Notes: a model not told the origin generated them from the sequence alone. A stretch of DNA of 64,000 nucleotides from Methyloceanibacter methanicus (GCF_001723285.1 NZ_LPWG01000010.1:452847-516846); one strand, 5' to 3'. Numbered from the stretch's first letter, positions 38,492-46,994 are shown. Numbers and translations: made by a program.

Positions 38492-39228
38492 CACTCGGAA
38501 TAGAGTATATAGCCCTTGCCGCGCACAGTCTGAAGATAGACCGGATTGGCAGGGTCGTTTTCGATCTTGCGTCTCAGGCGGTTGATCTGCACGTCGACGG
38601 CGCGTTCGCCGCCGAACTCGTTGTCCTTGTCCGAACCCTTGTCCGGGCCTTTGGCGAGTTCATGGCGGGACACGGGCATTCCGGGACGTTGCGCGAAATA
38701 GCGCAGCAATTCGCGCTCGCGTTCGGTCAGGCGTACGGTCTCGCCGTCGCGCTGTAGTTCGCCGCGGCTGATATGAAAGATGAAATTGCCCATCCGGATC
38801 TCGCCCGACGGTGCCACTTGGGCCCCGCGTTTGAGGATGTTGCTCACGCGCAAGAGCAGTTCGCGCGGGTCGAACGGCTTGGCCAGATAATCGTCGACCC
38901 CCGTCTCCAAGCCTTCGATGCGCTGCTCGGGTTCGGCGCGCGCGGTGAGCATGAGGATGGGCACCTGGTTGTGGGAGCGCAGAGACTTTGCGAAGTCGAT
39001 CCCCGACTCCTTGGGCATCATCACGTCGAGCACGATGAGGTCGAAGGCGAGGCTGCGCATCTGCGCGCGGGCGCTCTCCGCGTCGACCGCCATGCTGACC
39101 CGGAAGCCGTGATCGTGCAGATAGCGCCCCAGCAGGTCGCGAATGCGGCTGTCGTCATCGACGATCAGAATATGCGGTGCGTTGTCGTCCGGGCCCGCCC
39201 CGTGTTGGGGTTTGATGCGCGTTGGCAT
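38491..39228 (-). CDS. OmpR-family response regulator
   Basis: Protein of 245 aa. The receiver domain has ILIVDDDSRIRDLL, the phospho-accepting aspartate in LIVLDVMMPKESG and the KPF lysine; the C-terminal winged helix has LTERERELLRYF and RRKIENDP. It should act with the coupled EnvZ-type kinase. The MarR gene ends two bases upstream, so all three are one operon. In Rhodobacter capsulatus the comparable MarR-regulator pair petP-petR controls the bc1 genes; whether that applies here is unknown. Confidence 0.93.
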   Translation of the reverse strand: MPTRIKPQHGAGPDDNAPHILIVDDDSRIRDLLGRYLHDHGFRVSMAVDAESARAQMRSLAFDLIVLDVMMPKESGIDFAKSLRSHNQVPILMLTARAEPEQRIEGLETGVDDYLAKPFDPRELLLRVSNILKRGAQVAPSGEIRMGNFIFHISRGELQRDGETVRLTERERELLRYFAQRPGMPVSRHELAKGPDKGSDKDNEFGGERAVDVQINRLRRKIENDPANPVYLQTVRGKGYILYSE

Positions 39229-39230
39229 GT

Positions 39231-39779
39231 TCAACTCGGTTTGCCTTCGTCGTTGCGATCCGCCTGAAGCGCTGCCGGAGTCGTTATGGCGGAAACTTTG
39301 GGCCGATCTTCGGCATTGATCATAGCTTCAAGAAAGCGGCGAATTGCGGTCTCAGCCTCCGGGCCCGCGGCTGCCAGCGCCGCGCGAAGCCGCACCAATT
39401 GGGGCGCGGCCAAGCGCTTGGCCAACGCCTTGCCGCGGTCGGTCGGATAGAGCAGCCGTTGGCGGCGGTCCGCCGCGCCGGCCTTCTGCGTGATGTAGCC
39501 CTGGTCGATGAGCTGCTTGAGGACGCGCGAGAGGCTCTGCTTGGTGATGTTCAAGATATCCAGGAGGTCGGCCACGCGCAGGCCCGAGTGCCGGTTCACG
39601 AAATGCAGGACCCGGTGATGGGCGCGGCCGAAGCCGAAATCCTTCAGGATGGCGTCCGGATCGCCCGTGAAGTCGCGATAGGCGAAGAACAGAAGCTCGG
39701 CGAAGGCATGGAGATTGGCCTCGGCCAAGCCCGCGGCCGAACCTTCCGTCTCTTCGGTCATCGTCATGCCATTGGCCAC
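39231..39779 (-). CDS. MarR-family transcriptional regulator
   Basis: Winged-helix regulator of 182 aa. The DNA-binding core is LRVADLLDILNITKQSLSRVLKQL followed by the wing AGAADRRQRLLYPTDRGK. The long form resembles PetP. It is the first gene of the MarR-OmpR-EnvZ operon and reads away from ilvE; the shared spacer holds two copies of a dyad that it may bind. A start a few codons further in (MTMTEETEG) is possible. Confidence 0.9.
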   Translation of the reverse strand: MANGMTMTEETEGSAAGLAEANLHAFAELLFFAYRDFTGDPDAILKDFGFGRAHHRVLHFVNRHSGLRVADLLDILNITKQSLSRVLKQLIDQGYITQKAGAADRRQRLLYPTDRGKALAKRLAAPQLVRLRAALAAAGPEAETAIRRFLEAMINAEDRPKVSAITTPAALQADRNDEGKPS

Positions 39780-39853
39780 AGCGGTTCCGCCCGCGCGGCG
39801 CCCGCGCGCTTATTTCCCGCAGTTTTGCGGCCACGGGAGAGGGGTGTATTTAG

Positions 39854-39904
39854 GTCAGTCATGTTGACATATATTTTGGCTTGGATTATGTCAGCCATGT
39901 TGAC
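39854..39904. promoter_or_regulatory. Two operator-like repeats overlapping divergent promoters
   Basis: GTCAGTCATGTTGAC (39854-39868) and GTCAGCCATGTTGAC (39890-39904) differ at one base and lie 36 bases apart. Each contains the GTCA/TGAC inverted ends of a MarR-type site. A plus-strand promoter TTGACA-N17-TATGTC (39864-39892) overlaps both, and the minus strand reads CTGACA-N17-TATGTC over the same bases. Bound protein would block transcription in both directions. Inferred. Confidence 0.6.
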
Positions 39905-40045
39905 TTAATACCCCTTGATACGCCCCGCCGCGTCCAGGCGCAAATGCTCTGGCGCGGGATCGTGAGGTCGGTTTCGGGGCGGACAGTGTGCAGGGGTTAG
40001 ACGCATCCGGACAAACCGGCACGCCCCTTATCGTGGAGGAGACCC

Positions 40046-40933
40046 ATGCCGGGCTTTGATCAGCGCGACGGCACGATCTGGTTCAATGGCGAGTTGATAC
40101 CGTGGAACGATGTGCGGGTGCATCTGCTGACCCATGCGCTTCACTACGGCAGCGCCGTGTTCGAGGGCATGCGGGCCTATGACGGCGAAATCTTCAAGCT
40201 GACCGAGCACAATCAGCGTTTGCTGGAGTCCGCGAAGATCCTCGATTTCGAAGTGCCGTATTCCGTCGCCGAGCTCGACAGCGCGCGCGAGGTCATCGCC
40301 GCCAATCATTTGTCGGACGCCTATGTCCGTCCCCTGGCCTGGCGCGGCAGCGAGCAGATGGGTGTCTCCGCCCAGAAGACCAAGATCAACGTGGCCATCG
40401 CCGCCTGGGAGTGGGGCGCCTATTTCGATCCCGCCGCGATCGAGAAGGGCATGAAGCTCAAATTCGCCAAATATCGCCGGCCCGATCCCGCGACCGCGCC
40501 GGTCCACAGCAAGGCGGCGGGCCTCTATATGATCTGCACGATCGAGAAGCACCGCGCCGAGCGCGAGGGCTTCGCCGATGCGGTCATGCTCGATTGGCGC
40601 GGCTACGTGGCCGAGTGCACGGGCGCGAACATCTTCTTCGTGAAGGACGGCGTGATCTACACACCCATCGCCGATTGTTTCCTCGACGGCATCACCCGCC
40701 GCACGGTCATGGGCCTGGCCAAGCAGCGCGGCTGGGAGGTGGTCGAGAAACGCATCTCGCCCGAGGAGCTCGCCGAGTTCAGCGAGTGCTTCGTCACGGG
40801 CACGGCCGCCGAGGTCATGCCGGTCGGCTCCATCGGCGAGTACAGCTTCGTGCCCGGCGAGATCACGCGCACGCTCATGGCCGATTACGCCGCGCTGGTT
40901 CACCCCGCCAAGTCCATCGCCGCCGCGGGCTAG
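40046..40933 (+). CDS. ilvE: Branched-chain amino acid aminotransferase
   Basis: Class IV PLP aminotransferase of 295 aa that interconverts leucine, isoleucine and valine with their keto acids. Motifs are HALHYGSAVFEGMRAYDG, RPLAWRG, SKAAGLYMICT with the catalytic lysine, ECTGANIFFV, DGITRRTVM and FVTGTAAEVMPV. GGAGGAG precedes the ATG. A promoter TTGACA-N17-TATGTC lies about 150 bases upstream, in the MarR spacer. Confidence 0.95.
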   Translation: MPGFDQRDGTIWFNGELIPWNDVRVHLLTHALHYGSAVFEGMRAYDGEIFKLTEHNQRLLESAKILDFEVPYSVAELDSAREVIAANHLSDAYVRPLAWRGSEQMGVSAQKTKINVAIAAWEWGAYFDPAAIEKGMKLKFAKYRRPDPATAPVHSKAAGLYMICTIEKHRAEREGFADAVMLDWRGYVAECTGANIFFVKDGVIYTPIADCFLDGITRRTVMGLAKQRGWEVVEKRISPEELAEFSECFVTGTAAEVMPVGSIGEYSFVPGEITRTLMADYAALVHPAKSIAAAG

Positions 40934-41004
40934 CGGACGCGCGCCTGTCCTTTGCGCGGGCGCCCTCGCAAAGCGACGATCACCCCAACGCGATCACCCA
41001 AAAA

Positions 41005-41170
41005 GAATGCGGCGGCCCCCGGCCGAAGCCGGAAGACCGCCGCAAGGCTGAGATGAGGAAGCGTCCAGGCTCGGGCAAGGACACTTCTGACATTCGGGCT
41101 GGGCGGCCGAACGTCATGGGCAGGTTCTAGCCGCTTCCCATCCTTGCATGTAGTGAATTGTTTGCAGGCG
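41005..41170 (-). ncRNA. Candidate structured RNA ending in a terminator
   Basis: On the minus strand the spacer between ilvE and bluB has a strong terminator (41005-41044): GCGGCGG/CCGCCGC enclosing CCGGC-TTCG-GCCGG, then TTCTTTTT. No minus-strand gene precedes it. Just upstream are two more hairpins, GACGTTCGG/CCGAATGTC (41089-41115) and GTGTCC/GGACGC (41061-41084). Three consecutive hairpins with a terminator look like a small RNA of about 150 bases. The 5-prime end is a guess and I recognise no family. The rest of 40934-41303 shows nothing else. Confidence 0.35.
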
Positions 41171-41303
41171 AATCCTTGCATCACAGTCAAGACTGGGAGA
41201 GCGCTGCAGCCGTCCGGGACGCGGCGCGATTGGGGGCCGGCGCGTACAAGGGGTGCGACACAAACGCCTTACCCGGCGCTGAAGCGTGCTAGGCTCTGCG
41301 GCG

Positions 41304-42086
41304 ATGAAAACCTTCGGCGAACAGTTCCAGCAGCGCGCGGCGCCTACGCCCGAGGCGGGCGTACCGGCCCAAAGAGGCGAGCCCCAAAGAAGCGAGCCCC
41401 GAAGAGGCGAGCTTCAAAAGACCGAGCCCCAAAGGGCAGAGCCGGGTGCACCCATGCCCCAGTTCGATGGGGATTTCCGCGCGCGGCTCTACGACCTGCT
41501 GCGCTGGCGGCGCGACGTGCGCCGCTTCAAGCGCGAGCCGCTGCCCGACGGCGCGATCGAGCGGCTGCTCGGCCTCGCCTGTCTCGCGCCGTCCGTGGGT
41601 TTGAGCGAACCGTGGCGCTTCGTGCTCGTGGAGGATCCCGCGCGCCGCGCCGCGATCCGCGCCAATTTCGAGGCCTGCAACGCCGAAGCGCTCGCCATGC
41701 AGGAGCCCGACCGGGCGGCGCTCTACGCGCGGCTGAAGCTGCAAGGCATGGACGAGGCCCCGGTGCAGGTGGCGGTGTTCGCCGACCGCGAGACCGTGCA
41801 GGGCTACAGGCTCGGCCGGCTCACCATGCCCGAGACCATCGACTATTCGGTGGTGACGGCGATCCACACGTTTTGGCTGGCCGCGCGGGCCGAGGGGATC
41901 GGCGTCGGCTGGGTGTCGATCATCGATCCCAAGGGCGTCACCGCCGCGCTCGACGTGCCCGAGGACTGGATCTTCATCGGCTATCTCTGCGTCGGCTATC
42001 CGCAGACGCAAGACGACACGCCGACGCTCGAGCGCGCGGGCTGGGAACATCGCCACGCGCCGGAGAACGTGGTCCTGCGGCGATAG
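41304..42086 (+). CDS. bluB: 5,6-Dimethylbenzimidazole synthase
   Basis: Flavin-destructase of 260 aa that turns reduced FMN and oxygen into dimethylbenzimidazole, the lower ligand of B12. BluB motifs are RRDVRRFKREPLPDG, LAPSVGLSEPWRFV, LGRLTMPETIDYSVV, LAARAEGIGVGWVSIIDP and YLCVGYP. The fold begins at about residue 55; the first 50 residues are a low-complexity extension encoded by five copies of a 15-base repeat, unusual for the family. The start at 41304 is in frame; a later start at MPQFDG (41455) would drop the repeat. Confidence 0.92.
   Translation: MKTFGEQFQQRAAPTPEAGVPAQRGEPQRSEPRRGELQKTEPQRAEPGAPMPQFDGDFRARLYDLLRWRRDVRRFKREPLPDGAIERLLGLACLAPSVGLSEPWRFVLVEDPARRAAIRANFEACNAEALAMQEPDRAALYARLKLQGMDEAPVQVAVFADRETVQGYRLGRLTMPETIDYSVVTAIHTFWLAARAEGIGVGWVSIIDPKGVTAALDVPEDWIFIGYLCVGYPQTQDDTPTLERAGWEHRHAPENVVLRR
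41371..41445 (+). repeat. Five-copy 15-base tandem repeat inside bluB
   Basis: Units are AAAGAGGCGAGCCCC, AAAGAAGCGAGCCCC, GAAGAGGCGAGCTTC, AAAAGACCGAGCCCC and AAAGGGCAGAGCCGG. The length keeps the reading frame and gives five-residue units rich in Gln, Arg, Glu and Pro. Copies are diverged toward the end, so the array is not newly expanded. Confidence 0.85.
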
Positions 42087-42113
42087 GGCGGAGCCGCGCG
42101 AAAGGAGCGCATC

Positions 42114-42428
42114 GTGCCACATGCGCGCATCGTGCAAACCGCGCGCATCGCCCTCGGGTTGCTTGGGCTACTGCTGCTGACCGCCTTAGCCGTTCCTGCA
42201 AGCGACGCCCGCTCCTCCGATGCGATGTCGATGGTGACGCCCGTCAAGGCCGCGCCCGTCTGCAAGGAAGTCATCGGCTGTAAAAACTGCCGCCCGGTCT
42301 ATCGCTGCCGGTCTTGCAGGAAGTGGCCGATCTGCATCCACGGCGTCTGCCACTACCGCACACTCTGCGGCTGGGGCCCCACGCTCAAATCGCTGCCCAA
42401 AGGCGCGCGGGTTGTCAGGGTGCGATGA
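42114..42428 (+). CDS. Small secreted cysteine-rich protein
   Basis: Protein of 104 aa with a signal peptide (residues 1-32) and a mature part holding eight cysteines within about 40 residues (CKEVIGCKNCRPVYRCRSC, then CIHGVC and LC). This could be a disulfide-stabilised fold or a metal site. The GTG start has AGGAG seven or eight bases upstream and follows bluB by 27 bases. No family recognised. Confidence 0.65.
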   Translation: MPHARIVQTARIALGLLGLLLLTALAVPASDARSSDAMSMVTPVKAAPVCKEVIGCKNCRPVYRCRSCRKWPICIHGVCHYRTLCGWGPTLKSLPKGARVVRVR

Positions 42429-42536
42429 AGGGGTTGGGAAGGCCAAGCAAGACGGCGATGCTTTGAAGGTTCAAATGTGGCAAATCATCTTTAGTCTTGG
42501 CGTCAGCATCAACGCGATCGTGCCACTCAAACCGCA

Positions 42537-43340
42537 TCAGTCGTTGGCGTAGATCCTCTGATAGGCCTGAATCACCTCAGTCGGGACGGCACCCTCGCGC
42601 GCCAAGCGGTGCGATTCAGCTGTTACATCAGACATGCGCTGCTTATCGTAATATTGAACGTACTCCGACATTTGGACAGCCATCAATTCTTCGTTAAACA
42701 GCCAATCGAAACGGTCATATGTCGGATCATCGTGTTTTTTCCGTATTACCCAGGCAAATAGGTCCGCCGCCTGAATTGGTAGAGACTCATCGTCGGACCG
42801 AAACCGTGGGTCTACTGGGAGAATCGTTGATGCTTCAGGCTCGCGATACTTAAGAACCTCGCGAACCACCGGATACCAGAGCTTGGCGCGCGGCCCGAAA
42901 ATTACGTCTTCATCGAATGTGATCTCGAACGGCTCGCGCCATCCGTAGTCCCAGAGCGAGAAACATATTGCAGCAATCGTATTGTGAAAGGGCCAGAAGT
43001 AGGGATCGTTCCGCGGCTTATCCAATAGTGCCCAAGTCTCGGCATGGGCAGATAAGTCTATGACCGTGCACGTCACCAGTCGGGCATGTCGATTGATGAT
43101 GCGCCCGAGCGCGCGGAGTTTCTTGTCTCTCTGATCGTCGGTCATATACCGGAATTGCCCGGTGCATGATGCGGCCTCCCTCATCTTGAACGCAGTAATG
43201 GCTGGCGACTCGCTTAGGCATAGCCGCCACTCTTCGGAAAAGTGGGCCCAGCTATCAGAGTGGCCCGCAAGTCCGGCCAGCACGAAGTGCGCGGTTGCTC
43301 CCTTGCCGCCGCTGTCGTCAACAAATGCTTGGATGGGCAC
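42537..43340 (-). CDS. DUF3800 domain protein
   Basis: Protein of 267 aa with the DUF3800 pattern: FVDDSGGKG at the N-terminus, an acidic pair at FDEDVIFG in the middle and IQAADLFAWVIRK near the C-terminus. These acidic residues suggest an RNase H-like metal nuclease fold. DUF3800 genes are common in mobile and phage-linked DNA. The gene is clearly AT-richer than its neighbours (25 G or C of 60 in 42661-42720, against 43 of 60 in 41881-41940), a sign of transfer. No integrase or repeats flank it. Confidence 0.85.
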   Translation of the reverse strand: MPIQAFVDDSGGKGATAHFVLAGLAGHSDSWAHFSEEWRLCLSESPAITAFKMREAASCTGQFRYMTDDQRDKKLRALGRIINRHARLVTCTVIDLSAHAETWALLDKPRNDPYFWPFHNTIAAICFSLWDYGWREPFEITFDEDVIFGPRAKLWYPVVREVLKYREPEASTILPVDPRFRSDDESLPIQAADLFAWVIRKKHDDPTYDRFDWLFNEELMAVQMSEYVQYYDKQRMSDVTAESHRLAREGAVPTEVIQAYQRIYAND

Positions 43341-43530
43341 CAGAAGCCTCCGCTTGCGCGCGGGCTCAGGCGACCCAGAAAGGAACTAGAATCCAGATGG
43401 AAGCTAGGACAGGTGACTCGTCACTCACGCGCCCTCCGACCGTAGCCGGTCAGATTGGGTACGGCAAATATCACAAGCTCGCTATGTTCCTTTAGGGGGT
43501 ACGGACAATCGGGCGCATTAATTCTGCCAG

Positions 43531-44016
43531 TTACACCTCCCGCCACTTCGCGGCAGCCTCGTCGTCGCTCTCTTTTGCGTCCACCCAGCGCTCGCCTTGC
43601 GCACCGCTTTCGCGTTTCCAGAACGGGGCGGACGTCTTGAGGTAGTCCATGAGGAAGCGCGCCGCCTCGAAGGCCGCGTCGCGATGGGCCGAGGCGGTGA
43701 CGACGAGCACGATATTGTCGCCGGGCTGAAGCTGCCCCACGCGATGGACGATCAGCGAGGCCTGCAGCGGCCAGCGCGCATGGGCTTCTTCCTCGATGCG
43801 CGCGAGCTCCTTTTCGGTCATGCCGGGATAGTGCTCGAGCGTCATGGCGGTGATCCCGCCGGCATTCTCGCCATCAGACGCGCGAAGCGAGTCGCGCACG
43901 GTGCCGGTGAAGGTCACGATGGCGCCGATGTCGGTGCGGTCCTTGCCCGAGGAGTCTCGGCGCAGCGCCTCGATCTCCTGGCCGATGTCGAAATCTTCGG
44001 TCTGAACGCGGATCAT
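43531..44016 (-). CDS. moaE: Molybdopterin synthase catalytic subunit
   Basis: Large subunit of molybdopterin synthase, 161 aa; it moves sulfur from the MoaD thiocarboxylate onto precursor Z. Motifs are GAIVTFTGTVRD, LEHYPGMTEKEL, VHRVGQLQPGDNIVLV, SAHRDAAFEAARFLMDYLK with catalytic lysine candidates, and PFWKRE. It pairs with moaD just upstream, with a palindromic repeat between the two. Confidence 0.95.
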   Translation of the reverse strand: MIRVQTEDFDIGQEIEALRRDSSGKDRTDIGAIVTFTGTVRDSLRASDGENAGGITAMTLEHYPGMTEKELARIEEEAHARWPLQASLIVHRVGQLQPGDNIVLVVTASAHRDAAFEAARFLMDYLKTSAPFWKRESGAQGERWVDAKESDDEAAAKWREV

Positions 44017-44032
44017 GGCCGCCATCCTTCGA

Positions 44033-44090
44033 GGCCCGGCGCGTCATGCTGAGGTGCGCGCGCAGCGCGCCTCGAAGCACGCGCCGGGCC
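44033..44090. repeat. Palindromic intergenic element between moaD and moaE
   Basis: GGCCCGGCGCGT (44033-44044) and ACGCGCCGGGCC (44079-44090) are perfect inverted arms. Inside is a second dyad GAGGTGCGCGC / GCGCGCCTC. The core (TGAGGTGCGCGC, then GCGCGCCTCGAAGC) is like the palindromic repeats spread through Rhizobiales genomes. No other copy is in the window. Confidence 0.7.
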
Positions 44091-44118
44091 CCTCAGGATA
44101 ACGGTCAGGAGATTCACC

Positions 44119-44372
44119 TCAGCCCCCTGTGACGGGCGGGAAGAAGGCGATCTCCGTCGCCCCGGCAATGGAAGCGTCGGCGCGCGCATGGGTCTGGTCG
44201 ACGGCGGCGCGGATCGAGGCTTCTTGCGCAAAGGCGTTCTCGAATTCGGGGCCGCGCGTCTGAGCCAGGCGATGACGTCGCCGACCGTGGCGATGCCGCC
44301 CGGCAACTCCACGTCCTCGGCGGCGATGCCGGTCTTTTCCTTCACCCAGGCGAAATAGAGCAGGCGTGTCAT
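44119..44372 (-). CDS. moaD: Molybdopterin synthase sulfur carrier subunit, frame broken near 44261
   Basis: Ubiquitin-like sulfur carrier of 84 aa after repair. The N-terminus LLYFAWVKEKTG and VELPGGIATVGDVIAWL are typical. One more base at 44261 continues T-R-G-P-E-F-E-N-A-F-A and reaches the essential C-terminal diglycine, F-F-P-P-V-T-G-G, ending at 44119. As written the diglycine is lost, so the break must be an error if the cofactor is made. Between pgsA and moaE. Confidence 0.93.
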
Positions 44373-44396
44373 GGCGGCAGACCTAGTTTGCGGACC

Positions 44397-45023
44397 TTAT
44401 TTCCGGTCCGGCATGAGATGGCGCAGCGTGGCGCGCAGATAGTCGTAGCCGGTGTAGAGCGTCAGCACCGCGGCGATCCACAGCAGCGTCAGGCCGAACA
44501 GCGTGGTGTAGGGCCAGACCTTGTCGCCCGCCGGCCCCGCCAGCAGGAAACCGATCGCGACCATCTGCACCACGGTCTTCCATTTGGCGAGATTGGTCAC
44601 GGGCACGCTGACGCTCAAGGTCCCGAGGAACTCGCGCAGGCCCGAAACCAGGATCTCGCGGGACAGGATGATGACGCCGGCCCAGAGCGACCAGCCGGCG
44701 ATGGTTCCGTTCGCCGCGAGCATCAGCAGCGCGGCCGCGACGATCAGCTTGTCGGCGATCGGGTCGAGCATCTGCCCGAGGGCGCTTTGCTGTTGCCAGG
44801 CGCGGGCGAGATAGCCGTCGAGGAAATCGCTGATGCCGGCCACGATGAAGATCCACATGGCGAGCCAGCGGCCCCAGTCGGCCTCGATATAGAAGCACGC
44901 GACCATGGCCGGAACCGCCAGGATGCGGCCATAGGTCAGGACGTTCGGCAGGCTGCCAAAATGCCGCCGATCCGCCCCGTGCCGTCCCGGCACGCCCCGT
45001 CCCGCCAATCCTTGCTCCGACAT
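44397..45023 (-). CDS. pgsA: CDP-diacylglycerol-glycerol-3-phosphate 3-phosphatidyltransferase
   Basis: Inner-membrane enzyme of 208 aa making phosphatidylglycerol phosphate. The CDP-alcohol phosphotransferase motif reads DGYLARAWQQQSALGQMLD followed by PIAD, giving D-G-x2-A-R-x8-G-x3-D-x3-D, and lies near residue 65. Several hydrophobic helices follow. It is co-oriented with uvrC upstream and moaD downstream. The start at 45023 is one of two close ATGs. Confidence 0.94.
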   Translation of the reverse strand: MSEQGLAGRGVPGRHGADRRHFGSLPNVLTYGRILAVPAMVACFYIEADWGRWLAMWIFIVAGISDFLDGYLARAWQQQSALGQMLDPIADKLIVAAALLMLAANGTIAGWSLWAGVIILSREILVSGLREFLGTLSVSVPVTNLAKWKTVVQMVAIGFLLAGPAGDKVWPYTTLFGLTLLWIAAVLTLYTGYDYLRATLRHLMPDRK

Positions 45024-45080
45024 GTCGCAATCACTCAATCGAACTCAGTAAGGCCCACCATAACGCAATGGGCGGCGCTG

Positions 45081-46994
45081 CTAACCGCGTTCGTGGAAAA
45101 AATCGTAGATCGTCTTCGCCATTTGCGCGCTGATCCCGCCGACGCTTTCCAAATCGGCGATTCCGGCGCGGCTCACGGCCTTGGCCGAGCCGAAATGCTG
45201 CAACAGGGCCCGTTTGCGCGTGGGACCGATGCCGGGCACCTCGTCCAGGGGCGAGGCGGTGATTCCCTTCTTCCGCCGCGTGCGGTGGGCGCCGATGGCG
45301 AAGCGGTGCGCCTCGTCCCGTAGCGTTTGGATGCAGTAGAGGACAGGATCGCGCGGTTCGAGCAGCAGGGTTTCCTTGTCCTTGCGGTAGATGCGCTCGC
45401 GGCCGGCATTGCGGTCGGGGCCCTTGGCCACGGCGGCGAGAGTGATGTCGGCGAGGCCGAGCTCCTCCAACACCTCGTGCGCGGCGGAGAGCTGGCCCGG
45501 CCCGCCGTCGATGAGAACGAGGTCGGGCATGGACCAGTGCTCGCCGTCGCCGTCTTCACGCTCCTTCAAGAGCCGGCTGAAGCGGCGGGTCAGCATCTGC
45601 CGCATTGCGTAGTCGTCGCCGGGGGTGAGGTCTTCGCCCTTCATATTGAACTTGCGGTACTGCGCCTTCTGAAACCCTTCGGGCCCGGCCACGATCATGG
45701 CGCCCACAGGGTTCGTGCCGGAGATGTGGCTGTTGTCGTAGACCTCGACGCGTTCGGGCACCTCGTCCAGGTCGAGGCGTTCGGCGAGCCGCGCATAGAT
45801 GGCGCGCTGGGAGGCGTGTTCGGCGAGCCGCCGTCCGAGGGCTTCCTGGGCATTGACCCGGACATGCTCGACCAGTTCGCGCCTCTCGCCCCGCTGGGGC
45901 GTCAGCACTTCCACCTTGTGGCCGGCCTTCAGCTCCAGCGCGCCGGCAAGCAGGCGCTGGCCCGGGATCTCGTGGCTGAGCAGGATGTGACGGGGCGGCG
46001 GCTTGTCGTCGTAGAACTGGGCGATGAAGGCTTCGAGCACCTCGTCGGCCGGCAGGGCCTTGTCCGCGCGCGGGAAATAGGCCCGGTTGCCCCAATTGTT
46101 TCCGGCGCGGAAGAAGAAGACCTGGATGCAGGTCTGGCCGGCTTCCTGATGGGCGGCGAACACGTCCGCGTCCTTCACGGTGCGCGGGTTGATTGCCTGG
46201 TGCGATTGGATGTGGCTGAGCGCCGTCAGCCGGTCGCGATAGCCCGCCGCGCGTTCGTAGTCTTGGGCGTCGCTCGCTTCTTCCATCAGCGCGCGCAGGC
46301 GATGCTTTACCTCGTCGCTTTCGCCGCGGAGGAACCCAAGGGCTTCGTCCACCAGCGCGCCATAGGCCTCCTCGCTGATCTCTCCGGTGCAGGGCGCGCT
46401 GCACCGCTTGATCTGGTAGAGCAGGCAGGGCCGCGTCCGGGCCTCGTAATAGCCGTCCGAGCACGAGCGCAGCAGGAACGCGCGCTGCAGCGTATTGATG
46501 GTCCGGCCCCACGCGCCGGCCGAGGCGAACGGGCCGAAATAGTCGCCCTTCCGGTTGCGGGCGCCGCGATGCTTCAGGATCTGCGGCACGGGGTGGTCGC
46601 GCGCGATCAGGATGAAGGGGAACGATTTGTCGTCCCGCAGGACCACGTTGTAGCGCGGCTTGAGCCGCTTGATCAGATTGGCCTCGAGGAGCAGCGCCTC
46701 CATCTCGGTCTTGGTGGTCACGAACTCCATGGCCGCCGTGTCCGCGATCATGCGGGCGATGCGATTGTTGTGGCCGGTCCCTCGCGCGTAGCTCTGGACG
46801 CGCTTCTTCAGATGCCGTGCCTTGCCCACATAGAGCACCTGGCCGTCCCGATCGAACATGCGGTAGACGCCGGGGCCTGCGGGCGCCAGCTTCGCATGCC
46901 GGGCGATGACGGCGGCGCCCGTCTCGGCGCGCGCGTCCGAATCACGCTTCAGCAGCGGGCTTTCGTTGGCGCTATCGGAGCTTTGCTGTGTCAT
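45081..46994 (-). CDS. uvrC: Excinuclease ABC subunit C
   Basis: Dual-incision nuclease of nucleotide excision repair, 637 aa. The N-terminal GIY-YIG nuclease has [20 protein letters not shown]; the UVR segment lies near residue 225; the C-terminal RNase H-like nuclease has [16 protein letters not shown] and [11 protein letters not shown]; tandem helix-hairpin-helix motifs ([16 protein letters not shown]) end the protein. uvrB is also in this window (57597-60001). Confidence 0.97.
   Translation of the reverse strand: MTQQSSDSANESPLLKRDSDARAETGAAVIARHAKLAPAGPGVYRMFDRDGQVLYVGKARHLKKRVQSYARGTGHNNRIARMIADTAAMEFVTTKTEMEALLLEANLIKRLKPRYNVVLRDDKSFPFILIARDHPVPQILKHRGARNRKGDYFGPFASAGAWGRTINTLQRAFLLRSCSDGYYEARTRPCLLYQIKRCSAPCTGEISEEAYGALVDEALGFLRGESDEVKHRLRALMEEASDAQDYERAAGYRDRLTALSHIQSHQAINPRTVKDADVFAAHQEAGQTCIQVFFFRAGNNWGNRAYFPRADKALPADEVLEAFIAQFYDDKPPPRHILLSHEIPGQRLLAGALELKAGHKVEVLTPQRGERRELVEHVRVNAQEALGRRLAEHASQRAIYARLAERLDLDEVPERVEVYDNSHISGTNPVGAMIVAGPEGFQKAQYRKFNMKGEDLTPGDDYAMRQMLTRRFSRLLKEREDGDGEHWSMPDLVLIDGGPGQLSAAHEVLEELGLADITLAAVAKGPDRNAGRERIYRKDKETLLLEPRDPVLYCIQTLRDEAHRFAIGAHRTRRKKGITASPLDEVPGIGPTRKRALLQHFGSAKAVSRAGIADLESVGGISAQMAKTIYDFFHERG

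Noticed and set aside
40930..41190. Minus-strand open frame between ilvE and bluB
   Set aside because: It runs through a terminator hairpin, which is better explained as part of a non-coding RNA.
41185..41190. Promoter for the candidate small RNA (TTGACT on the minus strand)
   Set aside because: No acceptable -10 box lies at 16-19 bases, so I did not call a promoter.
41371..41445. CRISPR-like array
   Set aside because: Units are 15 bases, directly adjacent with no spacers, and stay in the bluB reading frame.
42429..43530. Integrated mobile element with attachment sites around the DUF3800 gene
   Set aside because: I found no integrase, direct repeats or tRNA target; only composition suggests transfer.
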